Below are positions 26,158 to 35,369 of a DNA stretch of 60,176 bases, one piece after another. Numbering within the stretch: position 1 is the stretch's first letter; each line of letters begins with the position of its first letter. The notes below the pieces were generated by a model. The model did no database searches and had not been told where the DNA came from. It was given only the letters and a program-made list of their open reading frames with translations. The stretch spans positions 1-60,176 of IMG/VR virus record IMGVR_UViG_3300030451_001785; one strand, 5' to 3'. Origin of the DNA: a virus. Both the position numbers and the translations under genes were made by a program.

Positions 26158-27273
26158 TTATTTTCTACGTCTAATCTTTAAACCTCGACCTGAGTCAGGA
26201 CTTAAAGATTTGATTTGCACACCTGATTTAGTGTTTGTTACTTCAGGAGCAGAACGAGTAGTCATATTTATATTTTTCAACTTCTTCATTTGCTCATCTG
26301 CAGCAGCACTTTTGCCTTGCTCATAAAAGAACTTAGCAAACTTTTCAGGATGCATTGCCATCGCTAGTGACCTATGGTAACCTGTTGCATCTTCCATAAG
26401 ACCGTCTTTATCTAAAAACTTTCTAATAAAGTTTGTAGGGTCTAACTGTGTCTTTTTCAATTCATCAGCATCACCGGGTGAAAAATAAACTTTGTTATCG
26501 TCTAATGTAAACTCAAAACCTTTGAACTCACTGCCAAAAACATTGTTAGTCTTTTCTGTGAACACCTCACCCTTACGGGTATTTTGTTCTTGAACTGTCT
26601 TCGCTTCAGCTACATATCGCTTATAAGCTTTGTATTCTTCTGATTCTTCCGGAGCAGCTTCCCTTCTCGACTCAAGAGGTACACTGTATTGCTCTTTCTG
26701 TTGCTCAAAATAATCTTTGGCTTTTGCAATAGTCTTTTTTTTCTTTAACTTGATTTTCTTTACTTCCTTTTCATCATCGACTTCTTCATCAAAAAAGTAA
26801 TCATCCATCAAGTCTTCAATATCATCTGCATCCAAACCTTTTTCGGTTGCAGTTAGATATTCTTTTAAAAGTTGGTCAGGATTCATTTCATCGTAATCTC
26901 TATTTAATTTTACGAAGTCATCAAATCCACGACCTGTTTCTTTTTTATACTTTAGATACTTTGAGACATCTTCAGGTAGAGGTTCATCCTCTCTCTGTTG
27001 ATTTAACTCATCAAGAGATTTATACTCTTTTCCGTATCTATCACCAATAAATTTAAGAACGTCTTCCTCTTTTAACTCAGAGGATTGAGTTTCAATTTTT
27101 TCTTCAACCTTTGGCTCTTCAGCTTTTGGTTCTTCTTCTTTTACCTCTGCAACTTCTTGCGTTGGTTTTTCTTCATTTAATGATTGCTCGTGTTTGTCAA
27201 GCAATTCTTGTTCCTTTTCTGCTACAGATTTTTCTTCACCTGTAACATCTACGGCTTTTACTTTTATTTCCAT
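26158..27273 (-). CDS. Head scaffolding protein
   Basis: A 371-aa protein that is highly charged and mostly helical. Residues 15-75 are Glu/Lys-rich low complexity (KEEEPKAEEPKVEEKIE), 145-200 acidic then Lys-rich (DDIEDLMDDYFFDEEVDDE, KIKLKKKKTIAKAKDYF), and the C-terminus is basic (GRGLKIRRRK). Charged helices with a basic C-terminus that contacts the capsid, located between portal and capsid genes, are typical of scaffolds. A protease role is less likely as no catalytic motif is visible. A TAACTTTG -7 element lies upstream. Confidence 0.75.
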   Translation of the reverse strand: MEIKVKAVDVTGEEKSVAEKEQELLDKHEQSLNEEKPTQEVAEVKEEEPKAEEPKVEEKIETQSSELKEEDVLKFIGDRYGKEYKSLDELNQQREDEPLPEDVSKYLKYKKETGRGFDDFVKLNRDYDEMNPDQLLKEYLTATEKGLDADDIEDLMDDYFFDEEVDDEKEVKKIKLKKKKTIAKAKDYFEQQKEQYSVPLESRREAAPEESEEYKAYKRYVAEAKTVQEQNTRKGEVFTEKTNNVFGSEFKGFEFTLDDNKVYFSPGDADELKKTQLDPTNFIRKFLDKDGLMEDATGYHRSLAMAMHPEKFAKFFYEQGKSAAADEQMKKLKNINMTTRSAPEVTNTKSGVQIKSLSPDSGRGLKIRRRK

Positions 27274-27296
27274 ATTTTATTTAATTTAATTTTTTA

Positions 27297-27304
27297 CAAA
27301 GTTA
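27297..27304 (-). promoter_or_regulatory. Bacteroidetes-type -7 element for scaffold-capsid unit
   Basis: TAACTTTG on the minus strand, 23 bp upstream of the scaffold start. A short inverted repeat, CACAAA/TTTGTG at about 27304-27320, lies just upstream of it, after the portal gene. Confidence 0.5.
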
Positions 27305-27332
27305 CACAAAAATTCTTTGTGATTTAGACGGT

Positions 27333-29768
27333 TTATCTAGGTTCAAACTCTGCTAAATCAAAGCCATCTAAACTATCCTCGTTTGATTCAAAATTAATTG
27401 GAGGTAGATTATTCTTTCTTTGATTTATCATTTTAGATTGCTCACTATTAGCCTGACTAATTCTTTTTGATTTTGCTTCTTCTTTCATAGCTTCTCTACT
27501 GCCAAGTGCATCAGCATCAGCTTGTCTTAATTGCATATTCAATTCAAATTCTTGTTGCATCAATCTAGATTTTAAATCTGCTTCAGCTTTTAGTTTTTCA
27601 ATTTCAAATGCTATATCAGCTTGTCTATACTGCATCTTAGCCTGTGTTTCCATCTGCATCTTTTGTTGAGCAGCTTGTACTGCCATCTCTTGAGATTTTA
27701 ATTGTTGTTGAGCAACCATAGCTTGTTTTTGCATAGCCATCTTTTCTTCTCTTTCTTGCTTAGAAGTTCTTTTCAATTTTAATAATTGATTAGCAAGTTT
27801 TAGATTTTTTATTTCTCTTACATCAATTGCATCTTCTAAATTAATATCTCCTTTAGATAAAGCCATTTGTATATTAGCTTCTAACTGTTGTTTTTGTTCT
27901 TCATCAGGAGATAATTCAATGAATATTCCAAAGTCATATATGTATAAATCATTTATATCTCCTAAAATACTTACATTGTATTTACCAATTTGATTTATAA
28001 ATTCATCTTTGAAATCAGAATACTCTAATATATCTGCAACTCTATAAGTTATAGCTTCTGCTAAAGACTTATATATATAAAGTGCTCCATCTAATATGTG
28101 TCTTGTTGCAACATTAGAATTTAAAGCTGCAAGTTTTTGTAATCCAACTAATGAATTAGGGTCAGGTGTACTACCATCTCTAGCTTCATTTAGTCCGGTA
28201 ACAATTCGTATTTGGTTTAGATAGTGATTATAATTGCTAATCAACATCTGAGTTTTACTTGCACCTGAAGAAGATTGTAATTCTTTAATAGGAATCCTTG
28301 CCTGATTAAAGTCACCATCTTGCGTATAGCTTCTTCCAATAACAGAACCTGTTTGGAAGTATAAACGTAAAGCATCTTCAGGGTTATATGCATTACCTGT
28401 TCCTACATCAACTTCATTTAATCCATCAGCATCTATAAATACACCATCAGGAACAACTCGTGAAATAACTTGTTGTAATTTTAAATGAGTTATTTGACAT
28501 AAGTCTGCGAAAGGAATCATTCTTCTTACCAATGATTCAATAGCACCCTTATACATTCTTGGTGCAACTGCAAAGTAATTAGGTATAGCGTGTTGTGTAG
28601 CAGATTGTGGTCGCACCATATTTTCCATTAACTTCCATTGAAGCATAATGTTAGTTCCCATAACCATAACTCCTTCATACCATACATCAATTGTTTTCTG
28701 CACTTTCTCGAAGTTTCCTTCTTCTTGCATTTCAATTGGTGGATTGAATTGGTCATCCTTTTCAATCATACTTACATTACCATTCTCTTTTACTTTTCTT
28801 TTATAAGTTACTTTTTTTGTGGTTTTGTAATTAAAATACATAACCGTTGCAGTATCTTTATAAAAGATATCATTCTCATAAAACTGAGCAGTGTTGTAGT
28901 AATCATACCAACTTTGTGAATACTGAGATATTTCATCTAAGTCTTCATTAGTTAGGGTAGGGTCAATTTTCTTTAATTCAATTATTGGTAAGGTTTTTAT
29001 TTCACCCCAATAAAAACAATCTTTGAAATGAGGGTCTTCTGTATAGCTATAGATAATATTAGCAGGGTCAACATAAGAAATTTTTACACCACTGCCTTCT
29101 AAAAATTCGTGTTTAGCACAACCGATTCCAATACAAGTAATATCATAATCAATTTGCTTTCTAATATCGTTATACTTGTTCTGCTCGAACATAGTATTAA
29201 TTGCTTCCTCTTCTGCAATTTCTATTGCAGGTTTATAGTTTAGTTGCATATACAACTTCAACTCTTCATCAGATTCAGGAAGTTCATCAGGGTTTACAGT
29301 AAAAGGGTTTACTCCTGATTTTTTTTGTATAGTTTCAAGCATTGGTTTTGCAACCATTTGCCCTGCAATCATTTGTTGATACTTACTTCTTTTAGATTGT
29401 GACAAAGCATCCTGAGCATAAGCATTAGCTACAAACTCACGACCTTGCATTCCATTTACTACAATATCAACAAACTTGGGTAATATAGGTACAGGAGTCC
29501 AATCTAAATTTAGATAAGATAAATCTCCATCAATTGCTAATTCGTTTTTATATTTTCCTATTGGTTGCTCTCCTCTTGCATACAATCTTAACCTATGAAA
29601 GTCTCGAAACTGATTGTAGTATCTACAACTATTTCCATCTTTTTTGAACCACTCATATTGTATTGCTTGACCAATTTGCAACCCAAATTCGTCAGTGGCT
29701 TTTACACTATCTGATACAAATTGACTAGGAAATCCTGTAGATGATATGTTAATTTCTATTTTTTTCAT
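27333..29768 (-). CDS. Portal protein
   Basis: An 811-aa protein. The N-terminal region (LRLYARGEQPIGKYKNELAI, then LNLDWTPVPILPKFVDIVVN, GMQGREFVANAYAQD) and the central ISYVDPANIIYSYTEDPHF followed by FYWGEIKTLPI match portals of crAss-like and related podoviruses. The C-terminal ~150 residues form a Gln/Lys/Glu-rich helical barrel (QQQLKSQEMAVQAAQQKMQM and similar), longer than in most portals and comparable to P22. It overlaps the terminase gene by 4 bp (ATGA-type). Confidence 0.88.
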   Translation of the reverse strand: MKKIEINISSTGFPSQFVSDSVKATDEFGLQIGQAIQYEWFKKDGNSCRYYNQFRDFHRLRLYARGEQPIGKYKNELAIDGDLSYLNLDWTPVPILPKFVDIVVNGMQGREFVANAYAQDALSQSKRSKYQQMIAGQMVAKPMLETIQKKSGVNPFTVNPDELPESDEELKLYMQLNYKPAIEIAEEEAINTMFEQNKYNDIRKQIDYDITCIGIGCAKHEFLEGSGVKISYVDPANIIYSYTEDPHFKDCFYWGEIKTLPIIELKKIDPTLTNEDLDEISQYSQSWYDYYNTAQFYENDIFYKDTATVMYFNYKTTKKVTYKRKVKENGNVSMIEKDDQFNPPIEMQEEGNFEKVQKTIDVWYEGVMVMGTNIMLQWKLMENMVRPQSATQHAIPNYFAVAPRMYKGAIESLVRRMIPFADLCQITHLKLQQVISRVVPDGVFIDADGLNEVDVGTGNAYNPEDALRLYFQTGSVIGRSYTQDGDFNQARIPIKELQSSSGASKTQMLISNYNHYLNQIRIVTGLNEARDGSTPDPNSLVGLQKLAALNSNVATRHILDGALYIYKSLAEAITYRVADILEYSDFKDEFINQIGKYNVSILGDINDLYIYDFGIFIELSPDEEQKQQLEANIQMALSKGDINLEDAIDVREIKNLKLANQLLKLKRTSKQEREEKMAMQKQAMVAQQQLKSQEMAVQAAQQKMQMETQAKMQYRQADIAFEIEKLKAEADLKSRLMQQEFELNMQLRQADADALGSREAMKEEAKSKRISQANSEQSKMINQRKNNLPPINFESNEDSLDGFDLAEFEPR

Positions 29769-31993
29769 CTAATAATTTCGCTATATTTACCCTTATTACT
29801 ATACCTTGCAAAGTTAATCTTTATTTTTGAAACTTTTTTATCAGGTAAATATAAGTGTTTTTGGGTAGCCATAATTGCTAACCCTGAACTTATAGAGGCA
29901 TCATACTTGGTTCTATTGTTTATTTCAAACCTTGCCCAATCTTCTAAAGTTCTTGTAAAAACCATATCTCCCATCTCTAAATCTTCTGTCATACCCACCT
30001 GTGATTCAATATAAGATTCTATTGCAGATGCGTGTGCTTGTTTAACTGCTTCACTAGAGTTGGGAATACCTCCTAACTCTCTTTCAGTTTTAGATAATTT
30101 AGTATAAACCTTATCAGGTCTATTCATACAAAAGTGTCTATATCCTCTGTTTTTAAAATGATATAGTAATCTAGGTTTATTGTTCTCAATTAGAATAGGC
30201 ATACCATAAAACACACAAGCCATTAATACATCTTCAAAAAATATTTCTGCAGTTTGTGGTCTTGCTATGTATTCTAAAAAAAATTGGTTACTTGGTGCTT
30301 CATCCATAGTAAACATTGTTTTACCGTGTAATGCACCGTTAGAACCTCCACCTCCTACGACACCTGAAATATCATAACTATCACAACCAAACGCACCTAT
30401 GTGTTCGTTGCCCGGATATTTCATCCCTCTTTTTTCTACTACATTATTTTGTAGATTTTTATTTGGAGTCCAAGAAACTAAAAATCTTCCTCTATTATTA
30501 GGACTAAAAATTACCTTAGTATCCTTAACTCCGTTTAACCAACTTAAAGAACCTCGTGTAACGTGGTGCTCTATAATCAACGAATCATTGTAATCTATCT
30601 GTTGATATATTTTAGTTAGGTTAAATAAAGACTGTTTACTTTCATCTCTGAATGCGTGTGATTCACTTCTAGGAAACTGTCTATAATATTCGTTTAATGC
30701 ATCAGGGTCATTCTTTAATGATTCTACTTCATTTTCCCAATAAGCTACAGAACCCTGATAAATCATTTCACCATCAATACCTTCAACCTCTTTGTGTGGA
30801 GTTCTTAAAACAGGCATTCCGTATTTATCTATGAAGCCTTCCATATTCCATTCCATAGGAATAAATAAACTATACAACCCACTTTTGGTTTGACCGTTTG
30901 CATTTCTTTTCTCTACATCAGAATCGTAGTATAATTTTTTAAAATTATCTCCACCCTTATCTAGTGCGTTAGATGTAGAACCCATCATACACTTGCCAAT
31001 AATTTTACTACCTAATCTTAAACAGGTTTTTGTTACTCTCCAATTGTTTAAAATATTATTAGGCTTAATCCATTTACCACTTTCATCGTGAACTAAAAGC
31101 AAAAGCTTTTCTCCATCATAAGAGTTATCATCAGTATTCTTCCAATCTATTGTTGTATCTAATCCAAATAATTCATCATCATTTGTTTCATACATATTCT
31201 TTTTTGTAATCTTAGATGCAGGAATCCTAAATGCTAATTCAGTTTTAGGTTTATCCATACCATCCATAATAGGTTTGAAAAAGAATGGTAATCTACTATT
31301 TATAGGAACTACCTTATCTGTAAACATTTTCTTAGCATCAGAACCTGTTTTAGATAAAATACCTACTCTAGAATCTTTAACTAAAGTTCCTGTGTTTACA
31401 CATTCAGATGAACTCATAAATGAAAAACCTGAACGTCTAATTTTTAAGTAGCACATTCCAAAACTTCTTGGGTCTGCTTTACAAGCTTCCCAAAAAATAA
31501 ATAGTAATCTATTAGCTTCTCTAAAATCAGGATAACCCACATCAATAGAAGTCCATTGTAAGTACATATAATGTGCTCCTGTTATATAGGTTGGTATACC
31601 GTTTGACATAAACCAAAGTCCTTGTTCTCTTCTGTCAAACTCTTCTTCTATATAGTCAACCCATCTATCTTTAAATTCAGAAGCCATTTCATTCCATTGA
31701 AAGATGGATTGAATTTTGGAAAGAGGTTTTGGAATCTCTACTCTTTCCCAATATTGTTCTTCTTTTTTTGAGTGTCTTTGAAGACACTTTTTAGGTTGTG
31801 CAGGTAAAGCAATCTTCAAACCTTGTATCAATACAATATCACCTATCTCTCCTGTTTTAGAGATAATAATAACATCATACTTAGAATCATACCCATATTT
31901 CCACGTTTTAGCCTTGTTCTTGGACTTTAAAACATTTTTAGGTATCAACCCCTCAATTACTTTATATATGCTATTTAGACCTTCTTTCTGCAA
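29765..31993 (-). CDS. terL: Terminase large subunit
   Basis: A 742-aa protein with an N-terminal packaging ATPase and C-terminal RNase H-like nuclease. The Walker A position (residues about 184-195) reads KIRRSGFSFMSS, where Lys of the classical GK(S/T) is replaced by Phe; Arg187 or a nearby Lys may substitute. A Walker B-like KLLLLVHDESGKW follows near residue 300, with DE as Asp and catalytic Glu. The nuclease region has GAFGCDSYDISG (metal-binding Asp) and later EDVLMACVFYGMPILIENN. The palindrome at 31772-31787 encodes LQRHS at about residues 71-75. The gene follows the small subunit by a 23-bp overlap. Confidence 0.88.
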   Translation of the reverse strand: MQKEGLNSIYKVIEGLIPKNVLKSKNKAKTWKYGYDSKYDVIIISKTGEIGDIVLIQGLKIALPAQPKKCLQRHSKKEEQYWERVEIPKPLSKIQSIFQWNEMASEFKDRWVDYIEEEFDRREQGLWFMSNGIPTYITGAHYMYLQWTSIDVGYPDFREANRLLFIFWEACKADPRSFGMCYLKIRRSGFSFMSSSECVNTGTLVKDSRVGILSKTGSDAKKMFTDKVVPINSRLPFFFKPIMDGMDKPKTELAFRIPASKITKKNMYETNDDELFGLDTTIDWKNTDDNSYDGEKLLLLVHDESGKWIKPNNILNNWRVTKTCLRLGSKIIGKCMMGSTSNALDKGGDNFKKLYYDSDVEKRNANGQTKSGLYSLFIPMEWNMEGFIDKYGMPVLRTPHKEVEGIDGEMIYQGSVAYWENEVESLKNDPDALNEYYRQFPRSESHAFRDESKQSLFNLTKIYQQIDYNDSLIIEHHVTRGSLSWLNGVKDTKVIFSPNNRGRFLVSWTPNKNLQNNVVEKRGMKYPGNEHIGAFGCDSYDISGVVGGGGSNGALHGKTMFTMDEAPSNQFFLEYIARPQTAEIFFEDVLMACVFYGMPILIENNKPRLLYHFKNRGYRHFCMNRPDKVYTKLSKTERELGGIPNSSEAVKQAHASAIESYIESQVGMTEDLEMGDMVFTRTLEDWARFEINNRTKYDASISSGLAIMATQKHLYLPDKKVSKIKINFARYSNKGKYSEIIR
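31772..31787. repeat. Dispersed palindrome copy in terminase gene
   Basis: It reads GTGTCTTCAAAGACAC on the coding strand, with the dyad extending to 18 bp. It is read in a frame different from other copies, giving C-L-Q-R-H-S, within a variable N-terminal segment of the terminase before the ATPase core. Confidence 0.95.
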
Positions 31994-32252
31994 ATCCTTG
32001 TTTAGTATCTGTTTTACTCTTTCCTTTTTCTAATGATTCTATAGCTTCTTTTTCTGCTTCAATACGATTAAGTATTTCAAATGCATCAAAGATTGCTAAC
32101 TTCTTTGTTGCTGCTGCATTCTTTAATCTGTCTGCTGACAAATCATCTTCAGGGTCAGGTTTAATAATCGCTTCCTTCGCAACCTTTATCAATTGCTCCA
32201 CTGCCCTGTGACCTGCCTCTATTATTTTTAATTTTGTTTCTTTTGATTTCAT
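31971..32252 (-). CDS. terS: Probable terminase small subunit
   Basis: A 93-aa protein starting at MKSKETKLKI (ATG at 32252). It is helical and charged, with KLKIIEAGHRAVEQLIKVAK, DPEDDLSADRLKNAAATKK and AIFDAFEILNRIEAEKEAIE. The pattern DLSADRLKNAAxTKK, together with position directly upstream of the large subunit, is common for small subunits in Bacteroidetes phages; the family binds packaging DNA as an oligomer. A longer reading from 32324 is possible but overlaps the upstream gene in a different frame. Confidence 0.7.
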   Translation of the reverse strand: MKSKETKLKIIEAGHRAVEQLIKVAKEAIIKPDPEDDLSADRLKNAAATKKLAIFDAFEILNRIEAEKEAIESLEKGKSKTDTKQGFAERRSK

Positions 32253-32349
32253 TTTTAAATCTTTTCTTTTTTCTAATAACAGTGTGGAATGGAATGGGAG
32301 TACCATCGTGTTCATTCCACTCATCTTCCCAATAAATGTGAGTGTTCAT
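32161..32349 (-). CDS. Small basic protein overlapping terminase small subunit
   Basis: A 62-aa protein from the ATG at 32349 (MNTHIYWEDEWNEHDGTPIP). The first 25 residues look like a real ordered segment; the rest is Lys/Arg/Asn-rich and overlaps the terminase small-subunit gene by 92 bp in another frame. It begins 2 bp after the oxygenase gene. Function unknown; the overlapping C-terminal half may be without independent constraint. Confidence 0.5.
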   Translation of the reverse strand: MNTHIYWEDEWNEHDGTPIPFHTVIRKKKRFKNEIKRNKIKNNRGRSQGSGAIDKGCEGSDY

Positions 32350-32351
32350 TA

Positions 32352-32819
32352 TTACACTTTTTTTAAAAAACAAACTTGAATTAATCTAGCCTTATCGTCT
32401 TGTCCAAAGTTTTCATAAATATTTCTTGAGTGAAATAAATTTGATGGAAAAACAATTAGTCTATTATATGCTGACCTTAATATACACATTTTATTTCTAC
32501 CCATATACAGGGTAGTTCCATCTTCTTTAGGATGTTCTTTATTTAAATATAGTATAGCAGTTAAATCTCCCATCATTTCATCCGTATGAATAAAATTAGG
32601 TTCTTCTTGATTTTCAGGAGATTTTCTTACAAAATTTAAATCTGCTTTATACATTGGATACTTCTGATGCAAAAACATAACTAATTGGTCTACTCCTCTA
32701 GCTTTTACATTTTTAAATAAATCGTGTCCTAATTGTACATCCTCAAATCCCTCTGCTAATATATCTTCTACATACTCATCTACACCACTAATAACATCTT
32801 CGTATATACCTATATTCAT
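32352..32819 (-). CDS. 2OG-Fe(II) oxygenase-like protein
   Basis: A 155-aa protein, a single jelly-roll domain. FIHTDEMMGDLTAILYLN supplies the HxD iron ligands, DGTTLYMGR a central strand, and FPSNLFHSRNIYENFG the distal His, followed by RLIQVCFL with the Arg expected to bind 2-oxoglutarate. Marine T4-like and podovirus genomes often carry such enzymes; substrates are unknown but include candidate prolyl or DNA-base hydroxylation. Position among virion genes favours modification of a structural or packaging protein. It overlaps its upstream neighbour by 4 bp. Confidence 0.8.
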   Translation of the reverse strand: MNIGIYEDVISGVDEYVEDILAEGFEDVQLGHDLFKNVKARGVDQLVMFLHQKYPMYKADLNFVRKSPENQEEPNFIHTDEMMGDLTAILYLNKEHPKEDGTTLYMGRNKMCILRSAYNRLIVFPSNLFHSRNIYENFGQDDKARLIQVCFLKKV

Positions 32820-33379
32820 AACTGCATTGTTATTTGGTGGTCATACATTCTATAAAGTTTTTCTTCATCAATATTAAATTCATATTCACTATCCGGCTGA
32901 AAAGAAACTCTATCACCTTCTTTTAATCCTTGGTCTTTTAAATATTGATTTGGATATTTTATTTCACCAACTAAAGGTTCTTCAGAAAATGGTTTGTATA
33001 TATAACTTTCTTCAACGGCAACAGGTTTTATAAAACAATACCTATCTACTGCATTCCATTTTCCATTTTGTTTGTAAGCAAAGTATTGGTCAGGTTCTAT
33101 AAAAAACAAATCATCTTTAAAAAAACTTTTACCACTTCTTTCTTTGCCTTGGATATCATTATAGAATTTAAAAACATTATGGTGTACTAATAAAATATCT
33201 CCCACCTGTATTGGACCTTTATATCCTAGGGGGAGTTCTATAACCTCAGCTTGTCTATTAGAAAAGTTATGGTCTTCTTTTGAAGTGCTAATAACAAAAT
33301 CAACACCTCCTATATTTTTTGTGTTATTGTATCTTTTACCTTTTATAGGTTTTACGATGAAGGAATATGGTGATTGCAT
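32816..33379 (-). CDS. GroES-like co-chaperonin candidate (virion module)
   Basis: A 187-aa protein. The N-terminal 120 residues follow a cpn10-like pattern: YSFIVKPIKGKRYNNTKNIG, NRQAEVIELPLGY, IQVGDILLVHHNVFKFY, FFIEPDQYFAYKQNGKW and YCFIKPV. 'VKPI...GD.LLVHHN.F' corresponds to the beta-barrel and GD turn of GroES; a mobile loop is not obvious. Similar proteins in marine phages are annotated as co-chaperonin GroES. The C-terminal 60 residues may be a second small barrel. This would be a second co-chaperonin besides 43938-44195. Confidence 0.55.
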   Translation of the reverse strand: MQSPYSFIVKPIKGKRYNNTKNIGGVDFVISTSKEDHNFSNRQAEVIELPLGYKGPIQVGDILLVHHNVFKFYNDIQGKERSGKSFFKDDLFFIEPDQYFAYKQNGKWNAVDRYCFIKPVAVEESYIYKPFSEEPLVGEIKYPNQYLKDQGLKEGDRVSFQPDSEYEFNIDEEKLYRMYDHQITMQL

Positions 33380-33393
33380 TTAGTTTCATTAGA

Positions 33394-33618
33394 TTAAAAA
33401 TTTATATTATATTCAATTGATATAGGCATAGTATCGGTAAACTCTTTCCACATTCTAATGCCCTCTTCATTTTCTATATAAATAACTATGGATTCTCTTT
33501 CGTAATCTTGCTTTATCAAATGAATTGTATAGTTGCCACCTAATACAGGTTGACCCACTAAATAGTGCATAGCACCTGATTTATAATCCGGTCCTATAGA
33601 AATTTTTCTGATATCCAT
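33394..33618 (-). CDS. Small conserved phage protein
   Basis: A 74-aa, mainly beta-stranded protein beginning MDIRKISIGPDYKSGAMHYL and ending MPISIEYNINF. Small proteins of this sort are seen beside the co-chaperonin/oxygenase block in uncultured marine phages. No known biochemical function. Its start overlaps the stop of the tail-fibre-like gene by one base. Confidence 0.65.
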   Translation of the reverse strand: MDIRKISIGPDYKSGAMHYLVGQPVLGGNYTIHLIKQDYERESIVIYIENEEGIRMWKEFTDTMPISIEYNINF

Positions 33619-35369
33619 TATGTTAATCTATATATACTAAGTGCTGCAGATGGAACATTATCTATTGCACCAATTGGTGATACATAAGAACCTAATCTAG
33701 TTTGTGCACTCGTAGCAACACAAGTAAGTGTCAATACAGTAGTGTCAGATGCAATAACAAGAGGTATGCCTAAGTTCCATCCATTAGGACTTAGAACTCC
33801 TGTTACTTGTACAGTTTCTGTTTCTCTAAACTGACTACCTCCAATAAGAGGTGCAATTAAAACAACTCCATTACTAACTGCATCTACGTTTTCAAAATTC
33901 AAACTGAAGTTTACAAAGTAGCTTCCTGCAGTATTAAAAGTTATTGTTCCACTTTTATCTACATCAACTCCAGAGTAAGAGTTTGTACTACCAAAAGTAA
34001 TTTGCTTCGCTGCTGCAGTACCTATAGTCTGAAAATTATTTTCTTTTTGTTGATTTTCAGTTATCTTAATCCAAGCTGCTCCTGTTGCTGAAGTGTATTG
34101 AGGAATATTTAAAACCTGTGAAGTAGCATTAAAAGTAGCTGCTCCTGATGTACCGTTTGTAGTTAATGTCATTTCAGGAACAAATGCTAATCCATAATTA
34201 GTTCCTGATATAGTTGATATTTTTAATCTGTCATTAAATCCATTAGGAACATTTGCAGGTAAGATTAAATTCATTGCCTCACCTGTAGAAGGTGCTAGAA
34301 TACCTATTGTTTCAGGAGCAGATTTCCCTGTACCTGTTTCAAGTGTTATCTTTCCACCTACTGTGCTACCGTTTCCTTCTATATGTAAAGTTCCATTTTG
34401 ATTTGCCGGTGCATCTGATTTACCTATTGTTACTAAACAACTTGATGAATCAAATTGGAATAAATTACTTCCACCAAAAGAACCATTGTCATTAAACTGA
34501 ACTGCACGATTAACACCTGCCGGTGATGTGCTACCACCTGCATTAGTAGGAATGTTTAAGTTACCTGCTGCATCTAAACTTGCTGCACCTGAACCTGTTG
34601 TAGTTAAAGTAAGTGCAGTTTGTTTGTCGTTAAAGGTATTCCAATCTGCTGAATCTAAGAATCCATCAGTAGTGGTATTAGCTTGTGAAATACTTATATC
34701 CGGAGTAGTTCCTCCTGAAGAAGATATAGGTGCACTTCCTGTAACAGAAGTTACTCCACCACCACCACCTGAACCATTAGAAATGGCAGTTATAATACCT
34801 TGTTGATTTACAGTTATATTACTATTAGTAAATGAACCTGCAGTAAATCCTCCTTGTGGGGATATAGATAAATCTACTGATGCCGGAGGACCTACTTGAG
34901 ATTTAATAGTAAGACTACTATCTGCACATTGCACCTCAAGTGTTTCGTTAGTATTATCAATTTGAAGTGTATCGCCTGTAACAGTTCCACCTGCCGGTTT
35001 CCATATCCATTTATTAAAGGTAGAACTAGCGTTTTGTGTTAAAGTAATTGTACTTCCTGCTGCTGCTACTGTAAGTCCACCTGCACCTACAATATTTAAT
35101 GCACCAATAAGTCCATTTAAAGAATCAACTCCTGTTCCTGTAGTAGAACTTGTAATAGTTATAGTATTTCCACTAGCAGAAATCTGAGTTCCACCTGAGC
35201 CAACAATATTTAATGCTCCGGTTAATGTATTTAAACTACTAACCCCTAACCCACATATATCTGAAATCTTATAATTCAGAGTTATGTTTTCATCATCAAC
35301 ATTAGTTCCAATTACTTTATCATTTAAAGTTGGTGTTGAGTCAATCGGGTAAGTAGCTATTTTTGCCAT
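33618..35369 (-). CDS. Tail fibre-like protein
   Basis: A 583-aa protein, Thr/Ser/Gly-rich and beta-structured. The N-terminus (MAKIATYPIDSTPTLNDKVI then GTNVDDENITLNYKISDI) is shared in pattern with the 243-aa protein at 38411, suggesting a common virion-attachment module. Repeated VSSLNTLTGALNIVGSGGT/VDSLNGLIGALNIVGAGGL segments lie at about 37-110. The C-terminal ~130 residues (FNTAGSYFVNFSLNFENVDA and following) look like a TNF-like or jelly-roll receptor-binding head. Probably an adsorption protein. Confidence 0.65.
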   Translation of the reverse strand: MAKIATYPIDSTPTLNDKVIGTNVDDENITLNYKISDICGLGVSSLNTLTGALNIVGSGGTQISASGNTITITSSTTGTGVDSLNGLIGALNIVGAGGLTVAAAGSTITLTQNASSTFNKWIWKPAGGTVTGDTLQIDNTNETLEVQCADSSLTIKSQVGPPASVDLSISPQGGFTAGSFTNSNITVNQQGIITAISNGSGGGGGVTSVTGSAPISSSGGTTPDISISQANTTTDGFLDSADWNTFNDKQTALTLTTTGSGAASLDAAGNLNIPTNAGGSTSPAGVNRAVQFNDNGSFGGSNLFQFDSSSCLVTIGKSDAPANQNGTLHIEGNGSTVGGKITLETGTGKSAPETIGILAPSTGEAMNLILPANVPNGFNDRLKISTISGTNYGLAFVPEMTLTTNGTSGAATFNATSQVLNIPQYTSATGAAWIKITENQQKENNFQTIGTAAAKQITFGSTNSYSGVDVDKSGTITFNTAGSYFVNFSLNFENVDAVSNGVVLIAPLIGGSQFRETETVQVTGVLSPNGWNLGIPLVIASDTTVLTLTCVATSAQTRLGSYVSPIGAIDNVPSAALSIYRLT

